From: Magnaporthiopsis rhizophila
Lineage: Eukaryota; Ascomycota; Sordariomycetes; Magnaporthales; Magnaporthaceae
Assembly: GCA_003049465.1 (NCBI GenBank)
Contig: PYSS01000025.1
Coordinates: forward strand, 186,001-250,000
DNA length: 64,000 bases
Direction: 5' to 3'
The translations under genes were made by a program, and so were the position numbers. How positions within the stretch are numbered: position 1 is the stretch's first letter; the number at the start of each line of letters is the position of its first letter. The notes beneath the pieces are model-generated. The model made no database searches. It was not told the origin of the DNA and worked only from the letters and a program-made list of their open reading frames with translations. Of the stretch, positions 32,809-44,853 are shown in pieces.

Positions 32809-35800
32809 ATGCCCTCCCGGTCATACACTCCCGCTGAGCTTCTTGCCCTGCGAGCGTCGAGGTCCATTCAAGGAATCCTCGCCGCTGGACGGAACGACCC
32901 TGAGCTCGGTAGGTCTAGCAACGGCCACTCTCACCCTCCCCTCACCCTCCCCTCACCCTCCCCTCACATCCCACCCAGAACACAATGAGCCTCTTGGCAG
33001 CCGCCTTGTAGCGGCTAGCATCATTTCCACCCAACTCTTTACTAACGTTCCTCTCCCTGCGAACCAGCCAGCATCATTGTGGCTCCCCGGGAGAGACCGG
33101 TCAATACCCTCGGCACTGTCGGTTCCGCGAGCACGATGAGGCCGGCTCAGAAGACCGGCAAGGATGATTCGTCCACCGAGTCTGATGAGGTGGTCTTCAA
33201 ACGTCGCCTCGAGCGCCAGTTCCCCATGATTGACCCGGCCTGGAAGCTTCGTGGCCGAGGAGGCTCTGAGAACACTGCTGCCACCGGACAGCAGCTTGAC
33301 AAGCAGCCAGCCAATGCTCCCGGCGAGATCACCTCGCAGCACCACGAGGGATTCCAGCGCTTCTACAAGACCGTTGTGTCTCCCACTCATGTACGGGTCA
33401 CGGCAGGCGGGCGCATCGTGCCCAACACCCGGGGCATACCGTCCCCCACCATCAAACGCCCCAGGGACAAGTCGGCGTTTGAGACGTCCAAGGCCGACGG
33501 CAGTCCTGCTCAGACTCGCGCCGCTCTGCCTCCCTCGGCTGATTCCGATGCCGCTCTCAGGACCCAGCAGGCGTCGCAGGGCCAGATGCATCTGCCTCCT
33601 CCCCTCTTTGCGAGCTTTCCTCCCAGCTCGTTTGCTTCGCCTGTTCCCGGGAGTCCCATGCAGCTCATGGCGCCGCCCATGGTGCCTGTCAATCTCCCCT
33701 ATGGTGCCTACCACCAGGAACCCCCACGGCCTCCGCAAGGCACCCGCAACCCACAAGCAAGTCCAAAGGGACCCCTGCAGGAGCTCCAGGCCAGGAAGGA
33801 CGAGAACGACGCGTCAAGGCAGCAGTCTGGATCACAACAGTCGGACGCCGCCAAGGGTCCCAAGATTTCGCCCATCGAGCAGCTTGATTTGACCAAGCCT
33901 TACATCGTCAATGGCCAGCTGTTCTATCCGGTCCCCAGTGGCAGCTTTGCTCCAGCCATGGGCGTCCCAATGGTCGCTGGTATTCCCGGCTTTGCGCCTC
34001 TCCACCCTCAGGTTGCAGGTATGATGCCTCACCATCTGCCTCTGAATCCCATGTTCGGTGGTATGGGCTTCCCTGGTGCCCCAGGAATGATCCCAGGCAT
34101 TGTTCCTGGAGCCGTTCCGCCCGCTCTGCAACATCAGCCGCAGCAGCGGGAGCGGGACCAGCCGCAGCAGAGTCAGGGCGGTCCTTTCAGTCTTCGTCCG
34201 CCTTCGGCACCGCCCATCTCGTCGATCAAGCCGAGCGAGATCACCAAGAAGCAGATCGAATCTCTCAAGGCCAACCTCAAGTACCATGAGGACCAGCTGC
34301 TTTTCAACAAGCACCAGGTGGACGAGAAGGAGATGGAGAAGATGGTCGAGATGCTCCGCGGCGAGATCAAGCTCTTCGAGATGAAGAAAGAGCAGCAGGT
34401 GGCGCACGAGCTTCAGCACTACCCCAAGCAACAGTCCAGCTCCGAGAGCACCAAGGCTGATGCCGGGTCCACCTCTCAGCCGCTGAGATCCTCCAGTGGC
34501 CAGACCTCCCTCCCTGATCAGCAGAAAGTGGCCGCTGCCCTGGAGGGCGCGCGCAAGCCGGGATCGCTCCGCAAGAGGGAGTCGAGCCGTCTCAAGTCAG
34601 GAATTATTGGCACTCGCAGCAACGGGCCCCCATTTGACTCGCCCGACTCAAAGTGCGGTGCCGGCACAGCCGAGCCGCTCAGAAGCTCAGTCCTACCCAG
34701 TGGGGCTGCTCTGGCTCCTCCGTTCGAGCCTCGCTCAGGACATGTTTTCGAAGCGCCCACGCAGGGGTCGCTGGAGGACAGCTTGGCTGCTCTGGAGCTC
34801 ACGGATGAAGCGCGCAAAGCCTCGATGGAGCGCCTGCTCTCTGCCGGCGCTGGGGCGTGGGATCAGTTTGAGGGCACCGGGAAGCCTGAGAACAAGGCCG
34901 TGACCACGGCGAGGTCGTCGAAGGATTCCGCCAAGAAGCTCGGCACCACCTCATCCATGTCTTCCCAGGACAAGCCCCGCTACGAGTTGCCGTACCTCAT
35001 TGGAACACTGCCCCCTGGAACTGACACCCGCACGGCCCATGACACCGACTACAAGTACCCCCGAGCGCTCACTGATGCAGAGAACAGGGCTCGCTACCTG
35101 TATTGGTCCAACGCCCCCGCTAAGTACCGAGCCGGCCTTCCCAAGTACGATGGGCGTAACTTCTACAGGGCATCACCCCCAGCCACGGAGTCGAGCGAGA
35201 CGGCCACTGATGCCTCTCATACCGGATCCGCTCAGCGGGAACCCTCGGCCTCTACCGACTCTGGTCTCTCGTTCAAGAAGCCGGTGGCTGCACGCGATCC
35301 CTTCCGCCCGTCCACGCCGACGGAGCGAACGCCGCAAGCTCGGTCGGCCGACAGTCCCATCTCTGCCAAGATTGCCACCATGACCCAGAAGCTTGGTAAC
35401 CTGGGCATGGGTGAGGTCGCCCTCAACACAGGCAAGAGACTTCAGGATCGCGTATCCGCCCAGAGCGCCCGGCTTCCCGATGCGGATATCCGGTCGATTG
35501 ATTCTCTGGATAAGCGATCCTCGGAGAGGCCTGGGTAAGTCGCAAATCCAAACGCAACCGGCACCTCCAGCTTCTCATGGTGGCCTCAAAAACTAACTGA
35601 CCTTCCCGTGCCTCATAGCGCCCGGCTTCTCCAAGCAATGCTCAAGCGCGGAGCCAACCGTAGCAGCGAAGCTCTCCCCGGTGCTGTCACGTCGACCAAT
35701 GCCCATGGCTATGTTCCTCCTTTCGGCTTCTCAAACTTCTCCATGGCTCCCCCAACTATGGGTCCCATTGTCGCCCATCCCTCGGGGTCGCCCGCGCTCT

Positions 35801-35991
35801 CGACTCCCAGCAAGACATCGGACAAGAACAGCGGCATGCTGCCCCCAGCCATGGAGAGGCAGACGGAAAACCGTCCTCCGCTGGGGCAGGCGTCCCTCGA
35901 GGAGCAGTTCCGCCGAATGGTGTCTGGCGAAACCAAGCAGCAAAACCCGAGCTCCATCCCCATGGACGGCAGAGCCCAGGATGACTGGTGA
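32809..35991 (+). CDS. Low-complexity fungal protein with N-terminal eIF4E-binding-type motif, 979 aa
   Basis: Three exons: 32809-32908, 33068-35534 and 35619-35991, with introns of 159 and 84 nt. The start MPSRSYTPAELLALRASRS contains YxxxxLL at residues 6-12, the canonical eIF4E-binding pattern, similar to the YTKEELL motif of animal 4E-T. The body is Pro/Gln/Ser/Gly-rich with a helical segment (KKQIESLKANLKYHEDQLLF...). A more ordered conserved-looking part runs from YELPYLIGTLPPGTDT to RARYLYWSNAPAKYRAGLPK and YDGRNFY. It closes with LEEQFRRMVSGE. I infer an RNA- or translation-related scaffold that docks on eIF4E. This has not been tested and no family name is certain. Start uncertain: the same frame is open back to ATG 32404. 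Confidence 0.82.
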
Positions 35992-38079
35992 TGGACTTCT
36001 CCAAGGTTTCCGCCATGTGCACCAAGGCCGAGCCCGGACAGGCATGCATTTGACACACACAACATCATTCACCATCAGTCCGCTGCCACAGGTGCATGCA
36101 TCGCCAATGTCATATCGACTAGACTTCACCACCCGAGCCCCCAACATCATTTTGTCCTCTCTCGGAGCCGTTGTTGGCATGTTCTTCCTGTTTTTTAACG
36201 TCATGGGAGCTCTGTCGCCCTCTATTTAGCCTTGGACCACCCGCCAAAGCGGTGAGTGCCATCTTATTTTGTACGCCACGCCATCATGACGGCCGAGGAG
36301 GATCTGATCAACCGCATGAACCTATCACAGTTATCCAGCATATCCCCATGTGCTACATACGTATTTGACTCTTGTTTTTTTTTTTTTCTCTCTCTTTTAC
36401 ACTCCCCTATGTATCGGTTATTTGTTTCTTCCGGCAAGATGCGTATGGACTTTTTTCGTTGTTTTTTCTGGAACAAGAATCTGATAGACGGCAACATCGG
36501 GTTTGCGTAATGGGGTGGGTGAGCTGGCTGGACGGGAACGATACTGCGAGTCTGCGTCCTCGGAATAAGGCGTGTGAAGACGGACAGATTATGTCTCTTC
36601 AGGGCTTCCACATGCGGCACTTGCTCTGATACTATGTGGCAGAATAGATTTCGCTGTTCCGACGATTAATACAAGATGCGTTTACCTTCAACTTCGGTGA
36701 CTGCTCGTTTGGCAAAGCCAGGCAAACACTACACGGTGGACTGCGCAAGGCTCAGGATGTGAATGTGCAGGTGTGATTGTATTCCCAGTCTTACCCACAG
36801 AAGCCTACACACGGATCAAAAAGTAGACAGGTGCACTGGAGGAAAGCTCTGTCCCTCGCCATCAAACCTCCGACGTCATTGGGGATCTCCGACGAAAGTC
36901 TGCAGGCGAGAGCGCGAGGCTGATAACTAAGTGCCCCGCGCCGGGTTTACTCTTCGCCAGTCGTATACCTCGAAAACCGTGGAGCTAGTGGTTGACGCGG
37001 AGATATCCTGGCGGGGAAAAAATATACATGAAACGAGACGAGAGACTACTACGAGGACAAAAAGAGAAATCCACAATGATAGGCCCGGAAGCAAGCCAAG
37101 CCTATCATCATCTGAAACCGACAAGAGAGCAATAGCATGCCTGGGGCATGTCCAACCTACCTTACCCCGAGCAGAAACACCGTGCTGGCGTCCGATGGGA
37201 ACGGCCTAGTGATATTGGCAATTTTACCAAGGGCCAGATCGGATATTGTATACCAGCAGCCCGTGTCTTCTCGAGGGAGCGATGGAGAAGGGGCGCCGGT
37301 AGCAGCCTTGGTTCGGGGAAATGATCCTTCCCCGGTCGAGACAGGAGCAGAGGACAGGTGGCTGTACGTAAGGTGAGTTAGTGCCGGGTTAGCATGGGGG
37401 AGAGCAAGCGGCACAGAGGCCGATGCAGGCCAGAACCTAATCTGGCCTGTCCTGTCCCTCTCAACGCCCCTTTCCCACCGAACCAATGCCAGCCACGCAG
37501 GAACGAGGCAGGCAACATGGTGGTGATGAAAGGGGATAGAGGGCGAAGAGACTTCGGGAGGATCTCCCATGGAGCATTTCACAGCAGCGCGAGCGACGAC
37601 CCAGAGACGAAGCAAGCGGCTTTTGGAATGTGAAATGGCCATTGAGCAACAGAGTGACTCGATTTTGTTTTTGTTCCTTCCTTCCCCGCTTCCGTGCCCC
37701 GGTTGTACTAAAGAAAAAAGAAAGGGGGTTCCTGTGTTCCGCTTTTCCCTTCCAATACGCCATTTGCCGAAAACCGAGAAGAAAATCTGAGTTGTCGACT
37801 CCTCGTTTGCAAGGGCGACGACACATTGGGTGTGCGTATGGAATATCTCGCCGCTGCCCGACGATGCCGAAGCCAATGGGAGCCGATTTCGCCATCCCTT
37901 GTTTTCAGGGTTGCCTGTCGAGTCGTCGTTCCGTTCCGTGGCGGAGTGAGAGGACCCAAGGACTGTTTGGCTGTTGTGTGTGTTTGATGTGTGTGTATGC
38001 GTGTCGTCATTGGAGAATGAGAAAGAAAAAAGCAAAAGGGAAGAAACAAAGCTCAAGTCGAGTTTAGGTTTCTCGTCCT
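35992..38079. other. Spacer, 2.1 kb, convergent
   Basis: The 3' UTRs of the flanking convergent genes are expected at either end. The minus-strand frame at 37157-38056 (299 aa) and the plus-strand frame at 37630-38067 cover the same bases and show low-complexity composition with no domain, so neither was accepted. Confidence 0.4.
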
Positions 38080-38624
38080 CTAAGCCTTGCCCCGGGCCTT
38101 GGCCGAAGCCTCACGGCCGGCCTTGATGCGCTCCAGGATGCTCTCGCGGTCCTTGTCGAGCTTGAGCTTGGTGATGACGACGTTGCTGGGGTGGATGCCC
38201 AGGGGCACCGAGGCGCCGGTGGCCTTGTCGCGGGTGACGCGCTCGACGTGGATGACGTACTTGAGGCGGTAGACCGACGTGACCTTGCCCTCCTTGTCCT
38301 TGTTGGTGCCGCGGACAATGGTGACCTCGTCGTCCTTGCGGATGGGGATGCTGCGGACCTGTATTTTTCCAGCGGGAGTGGTCAGCGAGATGGAAACGGC
38401 AGAGAACTAGAGTGGAAGCCGCGGCAGCAACCTACGTTGTACTTTTCGCGCAGCTCCTTGCTCAGAGGGGCGCTCATGATGTTACGGCGGATGCTCGAAG
38501 GAGCACCAAAGTGCGCCTTGCGCGACTTGCGCCTCGACGAGTGAAGGTCTGCGTCGCATAGTCAGCTGGGCTGTTTCGTGAAGAAGTATCCAGATCTCTA
38601 CTTACTCTTGTTCACCTTGGTCAT
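38080..38624 (-). CDS. RPL26: 60S ribosomal protein L26 (uL24), 136 aa
   Basis: Three exons: 38624-38606, 38548-38436 and 38358-38080. The first exon holds only 19 bases (MTKVNK plus one base), a common layout of fungal ribosomal-protein genes. The protein MTKVNKNLHSSRRKSRKAHF, then [29 protein letters not shown] (KOW motif) and IHPSNVVITKLKLDKDRESIL, is typical L26. Full length and conserved. It binds 25S rRNA near the peptide exit tunnel of the large subunit. Residue 7 is Asn, encoded across the first junction, where many relatives have Asp. Introns are 57 and 77 nt. Because exon 1 is so small, automated predictions may miss the true start. Confidence 0.96.
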
Positions 38625-39156
38625 TTTGACGGTATTTTGGGGAACCTGCTGGGGAGGGTTAGAAGAGGCCGGTTGGGTGGCTGGCTGAGGAAGTTATTGA
38701 ACGAAAAAAACCGAACGAAAAAAAAATCAAAAGGCAAGAAAGCCTGCTTGTGTGGGCCAAAACCCTAGCCGAGCCAGGATCAAGAGGGCGGCGCTTAGGT
38801 AAGCTAGTGGCTTCCCACTGCCCGTCACGTGGATGCGTGATTCAGCTTGTTGCTTGGATGTAATTCGATTGGCCAATTGCAGGGGCTTCCCACCTCGGTT
38901 GTTGTACGTGCACGACACAATGCTCCGCATGACGCCCTGCCTCTGTAGCTTTTCAAACAAAGCGCTGATGCCCGGCAGTCGATGTGACTTATAAACGCTG
39001 TTTACTTGCGCTGGTGCGATTTCTACGTAAAAAAATATTTTAATACTCGTTGACCCTCGACCCAAAACCCACCATCACCCATAGCCTAGGGCAGCCACCT
39101 CTCTGATCCCAATTAGCGCCCTCCACACAGCCAGGTCCGGCACATCCGGCCTCTCG
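38625..39156. other. RPL26 upstream spacer
   Basis: 532 bases that should contain the RPL26 promoter (A-rich on the plus strand at 38701-38730) and the 3' UTR of the small secreted-protein gene. No ORF supported. Confidence 0.4.
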
Positions 39157-39414
39157 CTAGTATACCCTATAGTGGGACGAGTCCCTCTTGATGTGGATAT
39201 CGTCGAGCACGCGGCGGACCGGGTCGGCCTCGCGCTTGGCGGCCGGCTTGGCGGCTGGCTTGTCGGCTGGCTTGGCGACCGACGCGGGCACGTCGATGTC
39301 GGCGCACAGATCTTCCCGCTTGCTGAAAACGTGGGCGGCCGGGTTGGCGTCGGTATCGGGGATGACGATCGCAGCGGCGGCGCCGGCGAGGGCCAGGACG
39401 GTGAAGACCTTCAT
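39157..39414 (-). CDS. Small secreted protein with Kex2-type sites, 85 aa
   Basis: A complete small gene with an N-terminal signal peptide (MKVFTVLALAGAAAA, cleavage likely after about residue 15). The remainder has three Lys-Arg pairs (32-33, 60-61, 76-77) and one Arg-Arg (67-68). The second Lys-Arg is followed by Glu-Ala, the dipeptide trimmed by Ste13-type peptidases in fungal pheromone precursors. Between sites lie a Lys/Pro/Ala-rich segment (about 48-59) and the short tail DSSHYRVY. There is a single cysteine (37), so no disulfide framework within one chain. A TATA-like box is 160 bases upstream. I infer a kexin-processed secreted peptide precursor. The peptide does not match a known pheromone. 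A structural small secreted protein is the alternative. Confidence 0.7.
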   Translation of the reverse strand: MKVFTVLALAGAAAAIVIPDTDANPAAHVFSKREDLCADIDVPASVAKPADKPAAKPAAKREADPVRRVLDDIHIKRDSSHYRVY

Positions 39415-41064
39415 GTTTTGTAATCACGTGTACTTTTGGGGGGCAGTCGTCGACGGATGGCTTGGTGTAAAGAAAACAAGTGATGTTAGGGTCTGTTTTT
39501 GGGTGGTAGACAGCGAACTCAGCAAAAATAGAGTGTTTGTGCTGGTTCAGCCGTTACCTGCCGCCGCCACCCCTTTATATATACCCTCCCCCAGGTCCGT
39601 CAGGTGTGGCAGTTCCAGGGGCAAAGTCAGTCCAGCGGGGAACACGCGTTCGCCCATCCCACGCCCGCATGATCAACCACATCTTGCCCCTTGCCTCTAC
39701 CCTCTCTCAGGGAGATGCAAATGCCTACCACGTGCAGGGATCCCTCGAACCGAGCCAGCGGGGTTCGTGATACTGAGAGGTTTGCCTGCCGTCCACCCCT
39801 TGCCCTACCGTTTCTTCCGCAAATCAACCACCCCTCACACCGGTGGATCTGCTTCCGTCCAGGGGAAGCAAGCCATCACGACTTTGGCGACTCAGGTAAA
39901 CCCCAGATAAGCTTTGGGGGATGGCGTGCCACACTGACTCCTGTCCGCGGCAGCGGGCAGTGTGCTGGTCGGTGTGGCCTGCCTGCAGGTCCCAAGGGTG
40001 CGGTGGGCAGGCCGCAAATAAAACAAAAGAAAAAGAAAAATAAAAATAAATAAAAAGAAAAAGCCGACACGATCAAGGGCAGTCGGGGAATATGGGATGA
40101 AGTGGAAGACGGGGAGGGAACGTATGTATGAAATGCGCGCCTGACAAGGCCTGGAAACGCAGCGTTAACACACAAGCCTCGGTTTGGATAGCAACTGGCC
40201 CCATTCCAGCTACTGCACTGGATATGATGGAATTACGGCGTCGAGACCCCGAGCGCCGGCCGGCTAGGACCACGAATCGGCTGTCTTCCTCTTGCCGAGG
40301 AAACGCCAGGCGGCCCATATAAGACCGCCTGGTGCCGTGGATCAGGCCCCAGATCCGTTAGTTCGTAGGTACGAGAGTTTGATCATGTAGCCTCTGCCCT
40401 TGTCAGGAGCGCGGTAGGCGGCACATGGATCCGAGGTTGGGTAGTTAGGGAGAGCTCATCTCTCACATCGTCCCTGCCAGAGCCAATGGGGGATGGATGG
40501 ATGATTTTAAGACGCCCTCTCTCGCTTATCCGGCAACCGAGCCGTTCCAGGGCCGACGACGAGCAGATTTCTTCTGTCAGTAGAGGGTTTGACGGGGAAG
40601 GCTTGCCATGCCCGCAAGCTAACACCTGTTCTCGGAGGTTGGAACCTGCACAATAAGCAGCCGAGGCGGCCATCGGCCGGCGGCCCTCCAGAGCTCTTCA
40701 GTCCAGAGCAGCTAAGCTACATAGAGCAGACAGCTAGCCGTTGTTAGGCGATCTAACAAGAATCACACAAGTCAAGCACAATCACTAGCTACATCAGCAC
40801 ATCACTCATCTAGTGATACACTAACAAAATACGAGAAAAGGATGATGATGATTCTTGCATCACATCCCTCAATCGCGGGTACGTGACAACATATGCTACA
40901 TGGTGTCCTCGATTTTCACCAAAACCGAGGAACGAGGGATCGCCTCAGCTTTCTGGACGATCCCAATACAAAGACAAAAAAAGACAAAGAAAACATGCAG
41001 ATAGATAGATACGCGATTTAGACAGATTCCCAAGAAAAGAATAATCAAACAGGACAAGAAGAAA
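39415..41064. other. Spacer, 1.65 kb
   Basis: Apart from the TATA-like box, no gene or RNA is supported. A/T-rich simple sequence (AAATAAAA-type) lies at 40020-40065. The part near 41000 should be the 3' UTR of the V-ATPase gene. Confidence 0.4.
39574..39583 (-). promoter_or_regulatory. TATA-like box of the small secreted-protein gene
   Basis: TATATATAAA on the minus strand, 160 bases upstream of the ATG at 39414, at a plausible promoter distance. Inferred from sequence and position only. Confidence 0.5.
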
Positions 41065-43879
41065 TCAGCCCAAGAACTCCTTCAACTCCTCAGATTCTTC
41101 TATTATCTGAGCAAAGGAGAAAGGCGTAAACGGCCAACCGGCGAACTCGGCAAACTTGGAGAAGGACTCGACCCAGGCGAGACGGAGAGCTGGAGGCACG
41201 AGAGTTAGTCAGGCCATTCTAGCAGCCCGGCCCAAGGGGCAACGGAAATGGAAACTCACAGTGCAGCATGGCAGACACGCCCTCCATGATGATCAGGATA
41301 ATGACGCTGAGACAGAAGAACATGGTGAACGAGACGAAGATGGCAATGGCACCCATCAGGCCCGTCATATGGAGCGTGGGGGCGAGCGTCATGGACCAGA
41401 GCACCGCACTGAGCTGTTGGTGAGCCAGCGACAGGGCCCAGAGACGTAGGTACGAGGCCGTGTGCGACACGCAGTTGAGGCAGAACTCGATCGTGTGGAT
41501 GACCTGGTGGATCATGACTTCGCCGAACTCAAACTCCTCGTGCTCGTCCTCGCCGTGCAGGTCCTGCGTGATCATAGCCACGCCCGCGTCGCTGTCGAGG
41601 CTGTGGCGCGTGTTGCCGTTGCCGTTGCCGTTGCCAGCCTCGTCTTCGTCGTCGAGCGCGCTGACGTGCGAGTGCTCGCCGATGCCGCGATAGCCCTTGG
41701 CTCGCGCCCGGTTGTGCTCCCAGCGCAGGTAGAAGGGCTTGAGGAACAGCAGGATGGGAACCTGCACGAATGCGAACAGTAGCAGGAAAACCTGCACGCC
41801 TGCCTGGCCTGGGTACAGCTCCATGCCCTCCTCGATCTTGCCCGGCTGCAGGAACATGTAGATGAGCATGTTGAGCAGACCGGGAGGGTTGCGCCCGGAC
41901 CCGGCCCAGTCGACGGTCCATTTGTAGATGATGCAGAGGACCAGGTAGCCAAAGATGGCCTGGAAGAAGATCATGCCGGGAATGAAGTTGCCCCAGATGT
42001 CGATCGGCTTCTTGAAGTGGCGCGCGTTGATGTAGGCGAAGCAGAGAGAGTACGTCATGTGGGCCCAGCCCATGATAATGCTCATCTTCATCTTGTAGCT
42101 GTTGGTGAAGAGCAGGTCGTTCTCGGTGCCGTGCCACATGGGGTCGAGACCGAACGGGTAGCGGTAGGAGCCCTTCAGCGAGGCCGTCAGGGCCTGGCCC
42201 TCCTTCCAGCCCTCGGGCACGTCCCACTTCCAGGCGCTATCCCAGAGCGTCATGGACTTGGAGAAGATGTCGTTATACACGAGGCCGGTGAAGACGGAGA
42301 AGACGGCCATGACGAGCGCGATGTAGCGGCCGTAGTAGACCATGGCAAACAACTCAAACGTCACCTTCTTGAGCGGCTTCTCCCAGTAGATCATGGCAAG
42401 GGCGGCGCAGAGCATGATGACGGCGTGGCCCAGATCGCCAAACATGACGGCGAAGAGGAAGGGGAAGGTGACGATGACGGGCAGGGCCGGGTTGACCTCC
42501 CGGTACGTGGCGGTGCCGTAGGCGTTGACGATGGTCTGGAAGGCCTCGGTGAACTTGTTGGTCTTGAGGTAGGTCGGCGGCGTCTTGTTGGTCTTGATCT
42601 CGTTGATGATGGACGGGACCGACAGGCCGGCGCGGCTGGTGACGTCGTGCAGCGTCGTGCGGATCAGGGGCAGGTCGTTGCGGGGGCACCAGCCCTCGGC
42701 GATGAGGGTGCGGCGGGCGCGGTCGTACGAAAAGAGGTTGAGCGTGTTGTACACGGCTTTCTCCTTGCCAATGAGCACCATCCAGGCGGCCAGCGACTGC
42801 GAGATCTGGGTGAGCTCGGCATCGAGCGTCTGCTGCGTGTTGCGCAGCACGTTCTGCACATCGTTGAGGCGCGCGTTGACCTCAAAGACCTGGTCGCGGC
42901 GCAGGTCGCTGTTCTCGTCGACGCTGTAGACCTCGGCGCCCATCGACTCGGAGATCTTGCGCACCTTTGCCAGGATCTCCTTGCCGTGCGCGAAGATGAC
43001 GAAGACGTTCTTGTGCACGGGCTCGTTGTTGCTGGGGTCGACGAGCGGCTCGGGGATCTCGGACTGGTTCATGTACAAGTTGCCGCGCAGGGTGCGCCAC
43101 AGGATGCGTTCGAAGGCGGCCACGCGCTCGCGCGGGATGACGCCGGCCACGAAGCCGATGTTCATGCCCGAAAAGGAGCGCTCGACCTCGGCGGCTTGAT
43201 GGTGCTGCTCGACGTCCTGCAGCAGCGGCGCGTCGTCGTCCTCGGTCGACGCCCGGATCTCGTCGACGTTGCCGTGCGCGCGGTCGAAGAAGCCGCCGGC
43301 CTCGCGCAGCACCCAGCGCCACTCGGTCAGCTCGACCTCGCGCTTCTTGAGCGTCTCATAGCTGTCGTTGAGCTGCGAGATGCGCGCCTCGAGGCCCTGG
43401 CTGCGGTCGGCCAGCTCGTCGATTTCGGCCGTGCTCGGGGGCGCGAGGGACTCGACGTCGAGGTCCAGCTTCCTCAGCGGGATGCCAGCCTTCTCCATCT
43501 GCGCGTGGAAGTAGCCTACATGCAGGTCCGAGTCAGTTTATATGCAATATAGCAGCAGTAGCAGTAACCGAGGCGCGTGTTCGTCGGCAACGAGAGGTCA
43601 ATTTCCTTACGGAGCTGGCGCTCGACATTGTCCAGTCGTCGGATTTCTTGGGTAAAGGCCCTTTGGAAGGCACTGAGGTCCTCGTTGAGCTTCGGCTGGG
43701 GGTCAGCAGTCTGGGTGACAGGGCCAGGGGCGGCGGATACGCGGACATACATCGCGGAATTGAACGAGGCCGACCTCGCCGAGCGCGTTGACGACTTCTC
43801 TGCCGATTTCGTTGGAGATGTACAGCTGGACCATGCTCATGTCCGCCGAGCGGAACGGAGTATCGCCTGCCGAAGCCAT
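41065..43879 (-). CDS. VPH1: V-type proton ATPase subunit a (Vph1-type, 116 kDa), 864 aa
   Basis: Four exons: 43879-43751, 43695-43611, 43515-41260 and 41189-41065. Introns are 55, 95 and 70 nt. The junctions give LVQFRD-PKLNEDLSAFQR, VERQL-R-YFHAQMEKAGIPLRKL and GVSAMLH-SLRLAWVESFSKF, all family sequence. The N-terminal half (cytosolic regulatory domain) begins with FRSADMSMVQLYISNE. The C-terminal half is multi-spanning. The essential proton-pathway arginine is in TASYLRLWALSLAHQQLS (about residue 762). The end FAQIIEESEELKEFLG is complete. It forms the proton path of the Vo sector and acidifies vacuole or Golgi/endosome. Only one copy is in the window, so Vph1 versus Stv1 targeting is not decidable; filamentous fungi usually have a single subunit a. 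Confidence 0.96.
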
Positions 43880-44853
43880 CTTGATAGATGATGGCGGCGC
43901 GGCTGCGTTGTTGGGATAGATGGTCAATTGAAGTTAGCAAAGCTCAACCTTGGAGTTGTCCTCGCCTTGGACAGACTCCGGATCGTGGCTGGGTGCTATT
44001 CATTGGTGCCTGAGGCAAATTGTGGGGCAGCTGGCCGTGCAGCAGGCCCTGCCTGTTCCTGCTGAGCCACACAACGTCACTGCCCAATTCTAATTCTGTC
44101 GGCTTTCGGCAGCGTTCGGCGTTCCTAAAATAGCCACGGGTCCGAGCTCCACCGCCCGACTTTTCTCCGCCTATGGAGGCTTGCATCGCGATGTCGTCTC
44201 TGCTTCAATCAATCCGGATGTGGTGGTCGCCAATCTTTTCCTTTGAACTATCGGATTCGACGTGCAATTGCCAGTCTTCTGCTTGCTATTCGAATTCAGA
44301 TAATATTCGAGCACAGCATTCTAGTCCTCCTTGGTATCAGAATCCCAAAAAGCTCCAGAAACTCATGGTAGAAAACAAAAGTTGGGAGAGGATATACGCT
44401 TGTTCTAATCTTTCAGAGCCAACCCTGCTCTATTTCTCTCATGGAGAAGCCCTTATAATATTGCGACGCTTAAACAAATCCAAAATGATTTTCCCGAATA
44501 CCCCAAGCAGCCCATGCTGGCCAACTTCCGAAATCGTTTGACGCTGCTCAATACAAAATAATGATCGCATAGCAAAACTCCATGTAAATGCAAAGACGAG
44601 AAAAAAAAAGTAAAGGAGTCTGAAAAAACAAACAGGCAGAGAAACCAGAGCATCGTTCGTTTTCTTGCCATACCCAGAAACGCCAAACTTGAAAGCATGA
44701 AACCCCAGGAGACGAGACTTTTCCAACACGCATTAAGAGAGCTCGAAAGGAGAGAGAGGAAGAAGAAAAAAAGGGGTGGTCAAGAAGCGAAATGTGTCCA
44801 ACAGGAATGATACGAGTAGAAAAAAATAAGCAAGGAAAAATAGCCCCCCGGGC
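43880..44853. other. Spacer between V-ATPase and F-box/LRR genes
   Basis: Both genes are on the minus strand. The upstream region of the V-ATPase gene and the 3' UTR of the F-box gene are expected here. No ORF or RNA gene supported. The strand-overlapping short frames at 44439-44733 have no features. Confidence 0.4.

Noticed and set aside
37157..38056. 299-aa minus-strand frame between the 4E-binding-type gene and RPL26
   Set aside because: Low-complexity translation with overlapping frames on the other strand; no motif.
42017..43552. 511-aa plus-strand frame
   Set aside because: Antisense shadow of the V-ATPase subunit a exon, a frequent artefact in high-GC coding DNA.
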